Positions 25,489-36,100 of a DNA stretch of 64,000 bases are shown one piece after another (position 1 is the first letter of the stretch; every line of letters starts with the position of its first letter). Both the position numbers and the translations under genes were made by a program. The stretch spans positions 62,001 through 126,000 of the forward strand of contig MNXJ01000057.1 in the NCBI GenBank assembly GCA_001872455.1, read 5' to 3'. The notes beneath the pieces are model-generated. The model did not search any database. It was given only the letters and a program-made list of their open reading frames with translations, and was not told the DNA's origin. Source of the DNA: Anaerolineae bacterium CG2_30_57_67 (lineage in GTDB: Bacteria; Chloroflexota; Anaerolineae; Anaerolineales; Villigracilaceae).

Positions 25489-25821
25489 TTAAAACGGCAG
25501 GCCGCCCGCCAGCGGGCCCATGCGCTGCTGCTGTAGCTCGCGTGATTTTTCGAGCGCCATGTTGACCGCCGTCAGCAGCATATCCTGAAGCATTTCGGCG
25601 TCGGCGTCTTTCAAAAAGGCGGGGTCAATTTCGACGCCGGTGCATTTCTGGTCGCCGGTCATGCTGATTTTGATGGCGCCGCCGCCGGAAGTGGCGCTGA
25701 CGGTTTCGAGCGCCAACTGCGCCTGGGTTTCTTCCATTTGTTTTTGCAGGCGCTGAATTTGCTGCATTATACCGGCCTGCCCACCGCCCACTGCGGGCGC
25801 GCGATTAAATCCTTTTGCCAT
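25489..25821 (-). CDS. ebfC: YbaB/EbfC family nucleoid-associated protein
   Basis: 110 residues from the ATG at 25821, which has an AAAGGAG site. Helical start (MQQIQRLQKQMEETQAQL), a central beta sheet with GGGAIKISMTGDQKCTGVEIDP and a C-terminal helix (LLTAVNMALEKSRELQQQRM), exactly the YbaB fold. Small dimeric DNA-binding protein. It sits between dnaX and recR as in many genomes, 13 nt after dnaX. A longer in-frame opening overlaps dnaX and has no support. Confidence 0.93.
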   Translation of the reverse strand: MAKGFNRAPAVGGGQAGIMQQIQRLQKQMEETQAQLALETVSATSGGGAIKISMTGDQKCTGVEIDPAFLKDADAEMLQDMLLTAVNMALEKSRELQQQRMGPLAGGLPF

Positions 25822-25834
25822 AAAAAATCTCCTT

Positions 25835-27394
25835 TTACTGAATATCCACAATTTCCCCGCCAAGCTGATTGGCGGCGGCGACCATGCCGTCGGGTTTGAC
25901 GTGCGCGGGCAGGGCTTTTTTTCCGGCAACGACGGCCTGCAGGGGCAAATCGGCGCCGAGCAGTTCGCGCATGGCGGCGCGAATCAGGTCAAGCGCTTCG
26001 GGGCGGTTGAATTTTTCCTGCAAAATGTCGCTGGCGAAGGCCACCAGCAAAATTCCCTCGCGGATTTCGAGCGGCCTGCCGGAATTGAGCAGGGCGGCGA
26101 CGCCGGTGTCTTTGGCTTTCACCAGCGAGGCGATTTGCTTCCAGGCTTTGGTGATGGCTTCAAAGGCGGGCGCGCCCCCTGCCGGGCCGGATTCTGCGCC
26201 CGCAGCCGGTTGCCCGCTGTCAGCGGGGAGGCTGCGCGCGGGAGACGCTTCGGGCGGGGCCGAAACTGCCAGTTTGGCGTTCACTTTCGGCGCTGGACTC
26301 GTTTCCATCTGCATTTGCGGCGCTTCGAGCATTTCGGCAAAGGCCAGTTCGAGGCCGAGCGAGGGCGCCCAGCCGCCGCGCGGGTCGGTGGCGGCGGCGT
26401 TGAACGCGCGCATCATGCGCAAAATTTCGGCAGTGGGTAAGCGGCTGGCCTGCTGTTTCATTTGAGCGCGGGCGTCGGCGGTGACTTCGACCTGTTCGCC
26501 GTTGCCAAGTTGCAAGAGCAAAATATTGCGTAAATATTCGACCACCTGACGCGCCAAAGCGCGGGCATCCGCGCCGCCATCCAGGGCGTGATGAATTTCG
26601 TTCAGGCCGCGCGCCGGGTCCTGGTCGAGCAGGGCTTGAACGAGCGCAATCACGGATTGGCTGGTGGCGGTGCCAAGCACGGTTTGGGCAGTTTCGAGGG
26701 TGATGTTGCCGCCCGCCGAGGCGAGCTGGTCGAGCAGGGAAATGGCGTCGCGCAAGCCGCCAGCGGATTGGCGGGCGATGAGCGTCAGGGCGTCGGCGTC
26801 GGCGGAGATGTTCTCGCTCTGGCAGATTTCATTCAGGCGGCGGGTGATTTCGCCGAGCGGGAAGCGGCGAAATTCGTGCCGCTGACAGCGTGAAAGCACG
26901 GTGGCCGGGATTTTGTGAATTTCGGTGGTGGCGAGGATGAAAATGGCGTGCGGTGGCGGTTCTTCGAGAGTTTTCAGCAGGGCGTTGAAGGCCGCGGTCG
27001 AGAGCATGTGAACTTCGTCAATGATGTAAACTTTGTAGCGTCCCTGGCTGGGGGCAAAGTTGATTTTGTCGCGCAGGTCGCGCACATCTTCGACCGAGGT
27101 GTTGGATGCGGCGTCAATTTCGATTAAATCCATGAAGCGGTTTTCGTTGACGGCCAGGCAGTTGGCGCATTCATTGCACGGGCGTTTGGCTTTATCTTCG
27201 GCCAGGCAGTTGACGGCTTTCGCCAGCAGACGGGCGGCGGTGGTTTTGCCGGTGCCGCGCGGCCCGCTAAACAGGTAGGCGTGGGCGACACGTTCACCCG
27301 TGACGGCATTTTTCAACGTCTGGATGACGTGTTCCTGGGAGACGACTTCGTCCCAGGAAAGCGGGCGCCATTTGCGGTAGAGGGCCTGAGTCAT
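25835..27394 (-). CDS. dnaX: DNA polymerase III subunit gamma/tau
   Basis: 519 residues. Clamp-loader AAA+ ATPase: Walker A GPRGTGKT (44-51), zinc-module cysteines (CLAED ... CNECANC), Walker B IIDEVHMLS, sensor 1 ATTEIHKIPATVLSRCQRHEF with the SRC arginine finger. Domain III spans about 240-360; an Ala/Pro-rich linker (about 370-420) and a short C-terminal domain follow, shorter than E. coli tau. Starts 3 nt after prmA's stop on this strand. No obvious slippery A-run was noted for a gamma frameshift. Confidence 0.95.
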   Translation of the reverse strand: MTQALYRKWRPLSWDEVVSQEHVIQTLKNAVTGERVAHAYLFSGPRGTGKTTAARLLAKAVNCLAEDKAKRPCNECANCLAVNENRFMDLIEIDAASNTSVEDVRDLRDKINFAPSQGRYKVYIIDEVHMLSTAAFNALLKTLEEPPPHAIFILATTEIHKIPATVLSRCQRHEFRRFPLGEITRRLNEICQSENISADADALTLIARQSAGGLRDAISLLDQLASAGGNITLETAQTVLGTATSQSVIALVQALLDQDPARGLNEIHHALDGGADARALARQVVEYLRNILLLQLGNGEQVEVTADARAQMKQQASRLPTAEILRMMRAFNAAATDPRGGWAPSLGLELAFAEMLEAPQMQMETSPAPKVNAKLAVSAPPEASPARSLPADSGQPAAGAESGPAGGAPAFEAITKAWKQIASLVKAKDTGVAALLNSGRPLEIREGILLVAFASDILQEKFNRPEALDLIRAAMRELLGADLPLQAVVAGKKALPAHVKPDGMVAAANQLGGEIVDIQ

Positions 27395-27397
27395 GAG

Positions 27398-28315
27398 TTA
27401 TCCTTCCGCGTTCTGCATTTTGATGGCCACCCAGTCGTTGATTTGGCGCTGCTCAACAAAGGTCAGGCCGTGGTTTTCACCGGCGGCGCGCACATCGGCG
27501 GCCAGGTGCTGCAGGATGCCAGAGAGGATGATGACGCCGCCGGGGGCAATCAGGTCGACCAGACCAGCCTCGAAGAGGCGCACCAGCACCGGGGCCAGGA
27601 TATTCGCCAGGACGAGCGGGGCCGTTTTCAGCGGGAAAGCGCCGCTTTTGATTTCGGTCACCGAACCCAGGCCGAGGAGAAATTTTTCGGCGGGGATGTC
27701 GTTCAGGTCGGCGTTTTCGCGGCTGTTTTTGACGGAAGCCGGGTCAATATCCACGCCCAGCGCCAGCTGCGCGCCGAGTTTGAGCGCGCCGATGGAGAGA
27801 ATGCCCGAGCCGCAGCCCACGTCAATCACGGCGGCGGGAATTTGGACGGTTTCCAGCAGTTCGAGGCAGAGTTGGGTGGTGGGGTGCGTGCCGGTGCCGA
27901 AAGCCATGCCGGGGTCAATTTTGATGGCGAGCCGGTCGGGGGTCGGGTTTTCCAGCCAGGCGGGGAGAATGAGCAGTTTTTCGCCAATCGGAATCGGGTG
28001 GTAGCGGGTTTTCCAGGCTTCCATCCAATTTTGGTCGGCGATGGGGGTGAAGGTGGGCGCGGGCAAGGGTTGAATCATGCCGAGGTAGTAGAGCGCTTCT
28101 TCCAATTTTTGGCGGGTTTCTTCCAGGGTTTCATCGGCGGGCAGGTAGGCGCGCACGGTGACATCGCCAACCGGTGTGCCTTCGTCTTCCTCGTCATTGA
28201 ATTTAACGGCCTGTTCGGTGGCGACGCCGTTGGGGGCAAAACGCGCCAGCACGTCGGCCACAAATTCGGCCAGCTCGCCGTTGACAGTCAGGGATACTTC
28301 AAGCCAGTTGGTCAT
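27398..28315 (-). CDS. prmA: Ribosomal protein L11 methyltransferase
   Basis: 305 residues. N-terminal substrate-recognition domain (WLEVSLTVNGELAEFVADVL), then SAM-binding methyltransferase with DPGMAFGTGTHPTTQLCLELLE, motif I VIDVGCGSGILSIGALKLGA and motif IV LVLANILAPVLVRL. Trimethylates L11. It commonly follows dnaJ in bacterial heat-shock operons, as here (9 nt gap). Function is confidently assigned. Confidence 0.95.
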   Translation of the reverse strand: MTNWLEVSLTVNGELAEFVADVLARFAPNGVATEQAVKFNDEEDEGTPVGDVTVRAYLPADETLEETRQKLEEALYYLGMIQPLPAPTFTPIADQNWMEAWKTRYHPIPIGEKLLILPAWLENPTPDRLAIKIDPGMAFGTGTHPTTQLCLELLETVQIPAAVIDVGCGSGILSIGALKLGAQLALGVDIDPASVKNSRENADLNDIPAEKFLLGLGSVTEIKSGAFPLKTAPLVLANILAPVLVRLFEAGLVDLIAPGGVIILSGILQHLAADVRAAGENHGLTFVEQRQINDWVAIKMQNAEG

Positions 28316-28324
28316 TTTTCTCTC

Positions 28325-29452
28325 TTACCCGCCCATGGCGTCGTTGAGCCAGTCAAAAAAGCCTTTTTCGTGGGTTGGTTTTGGGGTGGAGCCGAGTGTG
28401 GCGGCCAGCTTTCCAAACAAATCGCGCTGTTCGGAAGTTAATTTGGTGGGAATTGCGATGTTGATGGCAATTTTTTGGTCGCCGCGTCCACTTTGACGGA
28501 CGTGTGGCACGCCTTTGCCACGCAGGGTGAAAATTTTCCCCGGCTGAGTTCCGGCAGGAATTTGCAGTTTTTCCACGCCGTCCACCGTTGGAATTTCAAT
28601 TTCTGCGCCCAGCACGGCCTGGGCAACATTAATCGGCTGGTCGAGTAGAATATCGTCTTCGCGGCGCTTGAAAAATTCGTGCAGTTTGACCTCTACCACT
28701 AAAAACAGGTTGCCGTTGGGGCCGCCATTACTGCCCGGCTGGCCTTCCCCCGGCAGGCGGATTTGCATACCGTTATCTACGCCTGCGGGAACTGAGACCA
28801 TTTTACGAATTTTCTTGCGTTCCAGGCCGTGTCCCGAACAGGTGTGGCAAACTTTTTCGATGATTTGTCCACGCCCCTGGCAGGCCGGGCATGGCACAGT
28901 TTCAACCATCTGCATGATGAAGGTCTGGCGCACCTGACGCACTTCGCCGCGCCCGCCGCAGGTGGGGCAGGATTTGACGCTGGAGCCGGGTTCGGCCCCG
29001 TTGCCGTGACAGGTGGAACAGGTTTCATCCCGCTCGAAAGAAATTTCCTTCTCTACGCCGAAAATGGCCTCGTTAAACGTGAGCGCAATTGACATCTGCA
29101 AGTCGCGTCCGCGCCGGGGCGTGTTACGGCGCGAATTGCCGCGGCCTCTGCCCATGCCGCCAAAGCCGAACAGTTCTTCAAAAATATCTTCAAAGTGAAC
29201 ATTGTATCCCTGCGATCCGCCCATGTCACCCAGCCCGGCGCGGCCATAGCGGTCGTAACGGGCGCGTTTATCGGCGTCGGAAAGCACGCTGTAGGCTTCG
29301 TTGATTTCTTTGAATTTCTCCTCGGCGTCGTCTTCCTTGCTCACGTCGGGGTGGTATTGGCGCGCTAGTTTACGGAAGGCGCTTTTGATTTCATCAGGCG
29401 AGGCAGCGCGCTCTACGCCTAGAATTTCGTAATAGTCACGGTTGGTTGGCAT
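28325..29452 (-). CDS. dnaJ: Chaperone protein DnaJ
   Basis: 375 residues, canonical type I. J domain 1-70 with the HPD tripeptide in [11 protein letters not shown], Gly-rich/Phe region ([15 protein letters not shown]), and four CxxCxGxG zinc repeats ([32 protein letters not shown]). The C-terminal substrate domains carry [18 protein letters not shown] and [11 protein letters not shown]. Stimulates DnaK ATPase. The start is the ATG at 29452, 12 nt after the dnaK stop. Confidence 0.97.
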   Translation of the reverse strand: MPTNRDYYEILGVERAASPDEIKSAFRKLARQYHPDVSKEDDAEEKFKEINEAYSVLSDADKRARYDRYGRAGLGDMGGSQGYNVHFEDIFEELFGFGGMGRGRGNSRRNTPRRGRDLQMSIALTFNEAIFGVEKEISFERDETCSTCHGNGAEPGSSVKSCPTCGGRGEVRQVRQTFIMQMVETVPCPACQGRGQIIEKVCHTCSGHGLERKKIRKMVSVPAGVDNGMQIRLPGEGQPGSNGGPNGNLFLVVEVKLHEFFKRREDDILLDQPINVAQAVLGAEIEIPTVDGVEKLQIPAGTQPGKIFTLRGKGVPHVRQSGRGDQKIAINIAIPTKLTSEQRDLFGKLAATLGSTPKPTHEKGFFDWLNDAMGG

Positions 29453-29464
29453 GATCGTTTATCT

Positions 29465-31294
29465 CTAAAGGAGTTTGGTTTCCGCGTCCGAGTTGGGGCG
29501 CGAAGGCAGGCCGCGCATGGCTTGCAGGGCCAGGTTGAGCATTTCGGTGCGGGTTTTTAGCAGGCGCACGTCGCCTGAGGTGATGACGCCCCGCAGCCCG
29601 ATCAGCGTTGCGCCGACTTCGTTGCGCACTGCTGCAGAGACCTGCGAACTGTGTTCGCGCAGGGCGTTTTCGGCAAAGTCAATGGCTTGCTCGGCCAGGT
29701 TGCGGGCTTCGATGGCGTCGCGGCGCTCGTGGTCAATTTTGGCGTTGGCGGTGGCATCGCGGCGCATCTGTTCGACTTCTTCGCGCGAAAGGCCGGAGGA
29801 AGCCGTCAGCGTGATGTGTTGGGTGCGCCCGGTGGATTTGTCGCGGGCAGTTACTTTTAGAATGCCGTTGGCGTCAATGTCGAAGGTCACTTCAATTTGT
29901 GGCATCCCGCGTGGGGCGGGGGTAATGCCTTCCAAAACGAAACGCCCCAGGGTCTTGTTATCTTGTACCATCGGACGCTCGCCCTGTACAACGCGAATTT
30001 CCACTTTGGGTTGATTGTCGGCGGCGGTGGAGAAGACTTCGGTGGCGCGGGTGGGAATGGCGCTGTTGCGCGCCAGCACCGGGGTGGCAACGCCGCCCAT
30101 GGTTTCAATCGAAAGCGTTAACGGGGTGACATCCAGCAAGAGTAAATCGGTTACCTGCCCGCTCAACACGCCGCCTTGAATGGCCGCGCCAATCGCCACG
30201 ACCTCATCGGGATTGACGCCTTTGTGCGGGTCTTTGTTGAAAAATTTACGCACCACCTTCTGAATGGCAGGCATGCGCGTCATGCCGCCGACCAGAACCA
30301 CGTCCTGAATTTTGGAGGGCGTCAGACCGGCATCTTGCAGGGCCTGGCGCATCGGAATCAGGGTGCGTTCCACCAGGTCGGCGGTTAATTGCTCCAGCCG
30401 GGCGCGCGTCAGCGAAACGGCCAAATGCTTCGGCCCCAGCGCATCTGCCATCAGGTAGGGCAGGTTGATTTCAGTCTGGAGCGTGGATGAAAGTTCAATT
30501 TTGGCTTTTTCTGCGGCTTCCTTGAGGCGCTGCATGGCCTGCTTGTCGCCGCGCAGGTTGGTGTTTTGTTCGCGCTCAAATTCTTTCAGCAGAAACTCGA
30601 TCACGCGCTGGTCAAAATCATCGCCGCCCAAAAAGGTATCGCCGCTGGTGGAACGCACTTCAAAGACGCCGTCGCCTACTTGCAGCACCGATACGTCGAA
30701 GGTGCCGCCGCCCAGGTCGTAGACCACCAGCGTTTCGTTTTTTCTTTTGTCCAGGCCATAGGCCAGCGCCGAGGCGGTTGGTTCGTTGATGATGCGCAAA
30801 ACTTCCAGCCCGGCAATTTTCCCGGCGTCTTTGGTGGCGTTGCGCTGGGCGTCATTGAAGTAGGCCGGGACGGTAATTACCGCCTGGGCGACCTCCTCGC
30901 CTAAGAAGGCCTCCACATCTGTTTTGAGTTTCGCCAGTATCATGGCAGAGACTTCGGGCGGGGCGTATTCTTTCCCGGCCATGCTGACGCGTGCGTCACC
31001 ATTTTCGGCGGAAGTTACCTGATAGGGGACGTGTTCCAGCGTGCGTTGAACCATTTCATCTTCAAACTTGCGCCCCATAAAACGCTTGACCGAAAAAACG
31101 GTGTTTTGCGCGTTGATGATGGCCTGGTTACGGGCTGGGCGGCCAACGATGCGTTCACCGTTTTTGTTAACGGCCACGACCGATGGCACCAGGCGTTCCC
31201 CCTCCGCTGAGGGGATGACGACCGGCTCATTGCCCACCATGATTGCGACCACTGAGTTGGTCGTTCCCAAATCTATGCCAATAACTTTGCTCAC
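29465..31294 (-). CDS. dnaK: Chaperone protein DnaK (Hsp70)
   Basis: 609 residues from the GTG at 31294, chosen because CAGGAG lies 5 nt upstream and the protein then starts [16 protein letters not shown], like other DnaKs. Nucleotide-binding domain motifs: [35 protein letters not shown]. Linker [12 protein letters not shown] is conserved, followed by the substrate domain and lid. The C-terminus ends SDAETKLL rather than the EEVD-like or acidic tail of many homologues. Central heat-shock chaperone with GrpE and DnaJ encoded beside it. Confidence 0.97.
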   Translation of the reverse strand: MSKVIGIDLGTTNSVVAIMVGNEPVVIPSAEGERLVPSVVAVNKNGERIVGRPARNQAIINAQNTVFSVKRFMGRKFEDEMVQRTLEHVPYQVTSAENGDARVSMAGKEYAPPEVSAMILAKLKTDVEAFLGEEVAQAVITVPAYFNDAQRNATKDAGKIAGLEVLRIINEPTASALAYGLDKRKNETLVVYDLGGGTFDVSVLQVGDGVFEVRSTSGDTFLGGDDFDQRVIEFLLKEFEREQNTNLRGDKQAMQRLKEAAEKAKIELSSTLQTEINLPYLMADALGPKHLAVSLTRARLEQLTADLVERTLIPMRQALQDAGLTPSKIQDVVLVGGMTRMPAIQKVVRKFFNKDPHKGVNPDEVVAIGAAIQGGVLSGQVTDLLLLDVTPLTLSIETMGGVATPVLARNSAIPTRATEVFSTAADNQPKVEIRVVQGERPMVQDNKTLGRFVLEGITPAPRGMPQIEVTFDIDANGILKVTARDKSTGRTQHITLTASSGLSREEVEQMRRDATANAKIDHERRDAIEARNLAEQAIDFAENALREHSSQVSAAVRNEVGATLIGLRGVITSGDVRLLKTRTEMLNLALQAMRGLPSRPNSDAETKLL

Positions 31295-31358
31295 GCGAAC
31301 TCCTGACAATGGACGTTGGAATGGCGCCGATTGTCCTTCATCTGTGGTTTATTGTGGT

Positions 31359-31904
31359 CTATTCGGCTACTTTAACCAGCGCCGGGCGCAAAACAAGGTC
31401 ACCTTGCAGGTAGCCTTGCCGTAAAACAGCAATCACTGTGCCAGAAGCGTGCGCCTCCGAAGCCTCTTGTAAAATGGCTTCGTGAAACCTGGGGTCAAAC
31501 GGCTGCCCTTCGGCTTGCAGGCGCGTCACGCCTTCTTTTTCCAGCAAGGTCTGAAACTTGCGATAAATTAGCTCGACGCCATTTGCCCAAACATCTTCTG
31601 CCGGGCGATTTTGCAGCGCAAGCTGCAGGTCGTCCATCACAGGCAAAAATTTCTTAATGAGTTCGCCTGTTGCTTGTGACCAGATTTGTGATTTTTCCTG
31701 TTCCATGCGGCGGCGGAAATTGGTGAAGTCGGCGCGTTCGCGCAGCAGGGCATCGAGATATTCTTGCGATTTGGCCTGAGCGGCGGCGAGTTGAGTTTTC
31801 AACCCATCAAGTTCTTCCGCGCCGGAAGCAGAAGCGCCCTCAGCCGGAGAGGCGCTACCGTTGCTGGTATCTTTTTCTTTCCGTTTGTTTTTTTTGTCAG
31901 TCAT
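31359..31904 (-). CDS. grpE: Nucleotide exchange factor GrpE
   Basis: 181 residues. A charged disordered start (DKKNKRKEKDTSNGS) precedes the long coiled coil (LKTQLAAAQAKSQEYLDALLRERADFTNFRRRMEQ), then the FLPVMDDLQLAL helix and the beta domain with GVTRLQAEGQPFDPRFHEAI and LRQGYLQGDLVLRPALVKVAE, all hallmarks of GrpE. Promotes ADP release from DnaK. Starts 9 nt after the hrcA stop in the CIRCE-controlled operon. Confidence 0.96.
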   Translation of the reverse strand: MTDKKNKRKEKDTSNGSASPAEGASASGAEELDGLKTQLAAAQAKSQEYLDALLRERADFTNFRRRMEQEKSQIWSQATGELIKKFLPVMDDLQLALQNRPAEDVWANGVELIYRKFQTLLEKEGVTRLQAEGQPFDPRFHEAILQEASEAHASGTVIAVLRQGYLQGDLVLRPALVKVAE

Positions 31905-31913
31905 GTTACTTGC

Positions 31914-32972
31914 TCACTCGCTTGATAAAGGATTTTGTTCGCCCGAGAAGGCGTCATTGACCAGTTCACTTAATAAACCGGCCACGTAACGCACTGTCGG
32001 AATGGTGCGATTATACGACATGCGCAGCGGGCCAAGCACTCCTAAAGTTCCGGTTACCTGGCCGGGGATGCCATAATGCGCTAACACGATCGAGCATTGG
32101 CGCAACTCTACCCAGGCGCTTTCGCCGCCGATGAGCACTTGCATGCCATCTACGCCGCCTTCAGCCTCGGTGCGTGTCAGTAATTCGCGCAATAAATTGC
32201 GTTCGTCTAAAAGCCGCAAGGCGCGCCGCGCCTCATCCGAGTCGTTAAACTCTGGCTCGGATAACACGTTGAACAGACCGTCATAATACAACTGTCCGCC
32301 TGCTCGTTTTGCCACGCGGCGTAACGCTTGCGCCACAAGCATGGCAATATCGGCTTCCAGGGCGTCGGCGCGCGAGACTAAATTGGTAATTTCTTCAGCG
32401 TCGCGCCCGGCGCAAAGTTGATTTAGGCGGTTGGCTATGGCTGAGAGACGTTCCTGCGTCACTGGTTCGGCCAGCGCTAAAATTTGTTGGTTGACCTCAC
32501 CGCCCATCAGCACCAGCACCAATAATATCTGCCGTCCCTGAGTTGAAATCAGTTCGAGGTGCTTGTAGCGCGACTGAACTGCATGAGGTGCGGTAATCAG
32601 CGAAATTGCCTGCGACTGGCGCGCCAGCACCGAAACTGCCAGCGTCATCCACTGTTCTACCTCAGGTTTTGCTTGACGAAACTGCTGGCTGATGGTGAAC
32701 TGCACCGGTTCTGGCAATTCAGCCTGGCGCAGCATGGCGCTGACGAAGTAACGGTAGCCTGCCTCGCTGGGGATGCGCCCGGCGGAAGTGTGCGGCTGAC
32801 GTAAATAGCCCAATTCTGTCAACGCCGCCATCTCGTTGCGAACGGTGGCCGAACTCGTCTCCAGCCGATAATGTTCCAGCAGGCGCTGTGAACCTACCGG
32901 TTGGGCCGACTCGATGTAGTCGCGCACGACCAGTAGAAGAATTTTTTGTTGTCGCTCGGTTAAGTCGGTCAT
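31914..32972 (-). CDS. hrcA: Heat-inducible transcription repressor HrcA
   Basis: 352 residues from the ATG at 32972. A longer in-frame opening to 32999 would begin inside the CIRCE operator and is unlikely. N-terminal winged helix (LTERQQKILLLVVRDYIESAQPVGSQRLLEHY, SSATVRNEMAALTELGYLRQPHTSAGRIPSEAGYRYFV) is typical of HrcA. The C-terminal GAF-like domain includes IGGESAWVELRQCSIVLAHYG and TGTLGVLGPLRMSYNRTIPTVRYVA. It should repress this operon by binding the inverted repeat at 32993-33019. Confidence 0.96.
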   Translation of the reverse strand: MTDLTERQQKILLLVVRDYIESAQPVGSQRLLEHYRLETSSATVRNEMAALTELGYLRQPHTSAGRIPSEAGYRYFVSAMLRQAELPEPVQFTISQQFRQAKPEVEQWMTLAVSVLARQSQAISLITAPHAVQSRYKHLELISTQGRQILLVLVLMGGEVNQQILALAEPVTQERLSAIANRLNQLCAGRDAEEITNLVSRADALEADIAMLVAQALRRVAKRAGGQLYYDGLFNVLSEPEFNDSDEARRALRLLDERNLLRELLTRTEAEGGVDGMQVLIGGESAWVELRQCSIVLAHYGIPGQVTGTLGVLGPLRMSYNRTIPTVRYVAGLLSELVNDAFSGEQNPLSSE

Positions 32973-32992
32973 CTCTAATTTTTTTATAAATG

Positions 32993-33019
32993 TTAGCACT
33001 CTTAAATTGCGAGTGCTAA
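32993..33019. promoter_or_regulatory. CIRCE operator
   Basis: TTAGCACTC-N9-GAGTGCTAA, a perfect match to the consensus HrcA-binding inverted repeat, 20 nt upstream of the hrcA ATG and just after the predicted transcription start. Confidence 0.97.
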
Positions 33020-33030
33020 CATTACCCCCT

Positions 33031-33059
33031 ATGATAACACTGCCGGTGATTGCTCACAA
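33031..33059 (-). promoter_or_regulatory. Housekeeping promoter of the hrcA operon
   Basis: On the minus strand TTGTGA (33059-33054), 17-nt spacer, TATCAT (33036-33031). The start would fall about 33024, so CIRCE begins a few nt inside the transcript. Confidence 0.7.
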
Positions 33060-33084
33060 GTTGCCAAATTTCACCGGGTGTGCG

Positions 33085-33186
33085 GTGAATGGAGTGCAAA
33101 ATCTTCGCGAAGCACCCTGCAAAGGGCCTGATTTTGCTCGAAAGTCGGGAGGCTTTCGACTCCATCCCTGACATGATTTGCGCGCA
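33085..33186. repeat. Dispersed structured repeat, copy A
   Basis: About 100 nt nearly identical (roughly five differences by eye) to the reverse complement of 44388-44492. Contains GCAAAATC / GATTTTGC as an outer stem, CCCTGCAAAGGG inside, and a second hairpin CGAAAGTC-GGGA-GGCTTTCG. In copy B that hairpin is a perfect GAAAGTC/GACTTTC, so the difference preserves pairing through a wobble. It lies between the 3' end of the HD-GYP gene and the hrcA promoter. Confidence 0.85.
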
Positions 33187-33195
33187 CACTTTGCG

Positions 33196-36100
33196 CTATT
33201 GCCCCTTTTCCTTTTCGGAAACATCTCCATGGAGGATTGGGCTGCCCTTTTTTTTCTCAAGTATTTCCATAAATTTTTCCAGCACCTGTGGGTCGAAGTG
33301 TTTGCCGCTTTGGGCGCGGAGGTATTCCAGCGTGTTCTCCTTCGTCCAGGCGGGGCGGTAGGGGCGGTCACTGGTGAGCGCGTCCCACACATCCGCGACG
33401 GCGAAAATTCGGGCGGCGATGGGGATTTCCTGGCCTTTTAGCCCGCGCGGATAGCCAGAGCCATCCCATTTTTCGTGATGGCAGTAGGGAATATCCAGCG
33501 CGGGGTGCAGGTATTCGATCGGCAGGAGCATTTCATAGGCCAGCTGAACGTGACTTTGCATGATGCGGCGTTCTTCGTCGTTGAGCGGGCCGGGTTTGAG
33601 CAGAATGCTATCCGGCACGCCGATTTTGCCGATGTCGTGCAGAAGCGCGCCGCGCCGCAGGTGCAGCATTTCCTGTTCGCTCAATTTGCAGCGTTTTGCC
33701 AGATTCATAGCCAGGTCGGTGACACGCTGGGTGTGGCCTTCGGTTTCTTCGTCGCGCAATTCCAGGGCGCGCGACCAGCCTTCGATGGTGGCGTCGTAGG
33801 CCAGGGAAATTTCGAGGTTGGAGCGCTGCAGGTTTTCAAACAATTGGGCGTTGTCAATGGCGATGGCGGTTTGCCCGGCGAGCGTTTCCAGAAAGTTAAG
33901 CCAGTCGGGGCTGGGGTGCAGTTCGGCGCGCGAGAAAACCTCCAGCACGCCGCGAATTTCGCCCTTGCTGATGAGCGGCACAACGCAGTAGCCAATAAAA
34001 TGCTCACCGGCCAGGAGCGAGGCGCGCGTAAAATCAGCGGAGGCCTCGTTCAGGTTGGTGAGATAGGTGGTGTGGCCTTCCAGCGCGGCGCGTCCGGCGT
34101 GGCCGTCTCCCAGCCGCACCAGGGTGCGCTCAATGGCGCGGGTGTAAAATCCCTGGCCGCTTTCGTATTCCAGCGTTTGCAGGGCGGGGTGAAACAAAAG
34201 CACGGCGGCGGCGTCTACGCCAAGCTGCGACAGGCTGTAGATGAGAATGGTTTGCAGGCCGGGGCGCATGTTGAAGGATGAGCTGATGGCGCGGTCAATT
34301 TTGCGCAGGGCTTGCAGGTTTTGCAGGCGGCGTTCGGTTTGTTGGTGGAGTTGAGCGCGGTATAGGGCATTGCCGGTGATTTCGGCGATGGTGTCAAGCA
34401 GGCGAATTTCGTTGGGGGCGAAGGTGCGCTCACCGGGCGCGGCCACCAGCAGAACGCCCAGAATTTTCTGAGGAGAGCGGATCGGGACGCAGGCGCCGCC
34501 CCAGCCGGGTGGAAATTTATGCACCGCTTCGGGACGCGCGAGCGGGTCGGCGACGAAATTTGGGGTGACGTAGTTGTGCCCGCTGGTGAAGACGCGCCCG
34601 AAGATGCCTTCGTCGGGCGACTGTGGCGTTTCTTGGGTTTCGGCCAGCCAGCCGCGCGCGACGGTTTGGGCGAGTTTGCCGCTGGTTTCGTCGAGCAGGT
34701 TGATTGAGCCAGTCTCGATGTGCAGCACGGCCAGGGTTTCTTCGAGGCTGGCCGCCAGCAGTTCGGTGGGTTGGGTGATGGTGCGGGTGGCAGTCGAAAG
34801 GCGGTTGAGCGCTTCCAACTCTGTGACGCGTTGACGGACTTCCTCGAACAGGCGCGCGTTCTGAATGGCGGCGGCAGTTTGGGCGGCAAACAGCGAGAGC
34901 AGGCGCTCATCCGCTTCTGTAAATTTCCGTTGGCTGTCGCCAGCCTCGTGCATGACCAGCACGCCGATCAACTCATCCTGATAAATCATTGGCGTCTCGA
35001 GGGTGGCGCGGATAGGGATGCCCTCGTATTTTGAAGAACGACCCTCCCAGGTCATGTAATCATCTATCCGCATGGTCTGACGGGTTTGGGCGACTTTACC
35101 AGCCAGCCCTTCGCCCAGGGAGAGACGTGTGCCAATGGGGATGGAAGGATGCGTAAATACTTTTATTTCTAGTATTTTGGATGCCGGGTCATAGAGATAC
35201 ATGCCGACCCCGGTGATGCCGAACAAGCGGCGGGCGCTTTCGGTGATGTCTTTCAACACATCCTCCAATGAGATATTCCCGGCCAGCGCCTGGCTGCTTT
35301 CGTACAGCGCGGCAAACTCAGCGGCGCGGCGGCGGATTTCTTCCTCGGCTTGCGCCCGCTTGGTGATGTCGTGAATAATGGCGGTATAGAAATGACCTTC
35401 GTCAACCTGCCATTCCGATAGCGAAAATTCCACCGGGAATTCGCTGCCGTCTTTGCGCAGCCCCCCCGCTTCAATGCTTTTCCCGATGATGTGTTTCTCT
35501 CCGCCGGACTGTACGCGCGCCATGCCTTCCAAATGCGCGGCGCGATAACGCTCTGGCAGCAAGAGGGTCAGCGGCTGTCCGCTGATTTCGATTTCGGTAT
35601 AGCCAAATAGTTGTTCCGCGCCTTGATTCCAACTGACGATGTTCCCCGCGCTATCTGCAGAGACGATGGCGTCGCTGGCAGTTTGCGTCAATGCCCGATA
35701 ACGTTCCTTGCTGGCTTCCAGCGCTTTTTCATTTTCTTTGCGCTCGGTGATATCTTGTTTGATAGCGATAAAATGCGTGACCGCGCCGTTCTTATCTAGC
35801 ACAGGCGTAATCGTTTCCTCTTCAGCATATAAAGTTCCGTCTTTGCGTTTGTTGATGAGTTCGCCGCGCCAGACTTCGCCTGAAAGGATGGTTGCCCATA
35901 AGTTTTTATAAAACTCATTCGGCTGTTTGCCTGATTTAAGAACACGCGGATTTTTTCCGATGACTTCTTTTTTAGAGTAGCCCGTCAACGTGCTCCATGC
36001 CGGGTTGACCCATTCAATCGCGCCGTTTTTATTTGTGATGGCAATGCCGGTTGCCGCCGCTTCAAGCCCGGTGGCGAGCAGGTGCATTTGCTCTTCCGCT

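Noticed and set aside
27281-28441. 386-codon plus-strand open frame opposite prmA
   Set aside because: No motifs; prmA on the minus strand is unambiguous.
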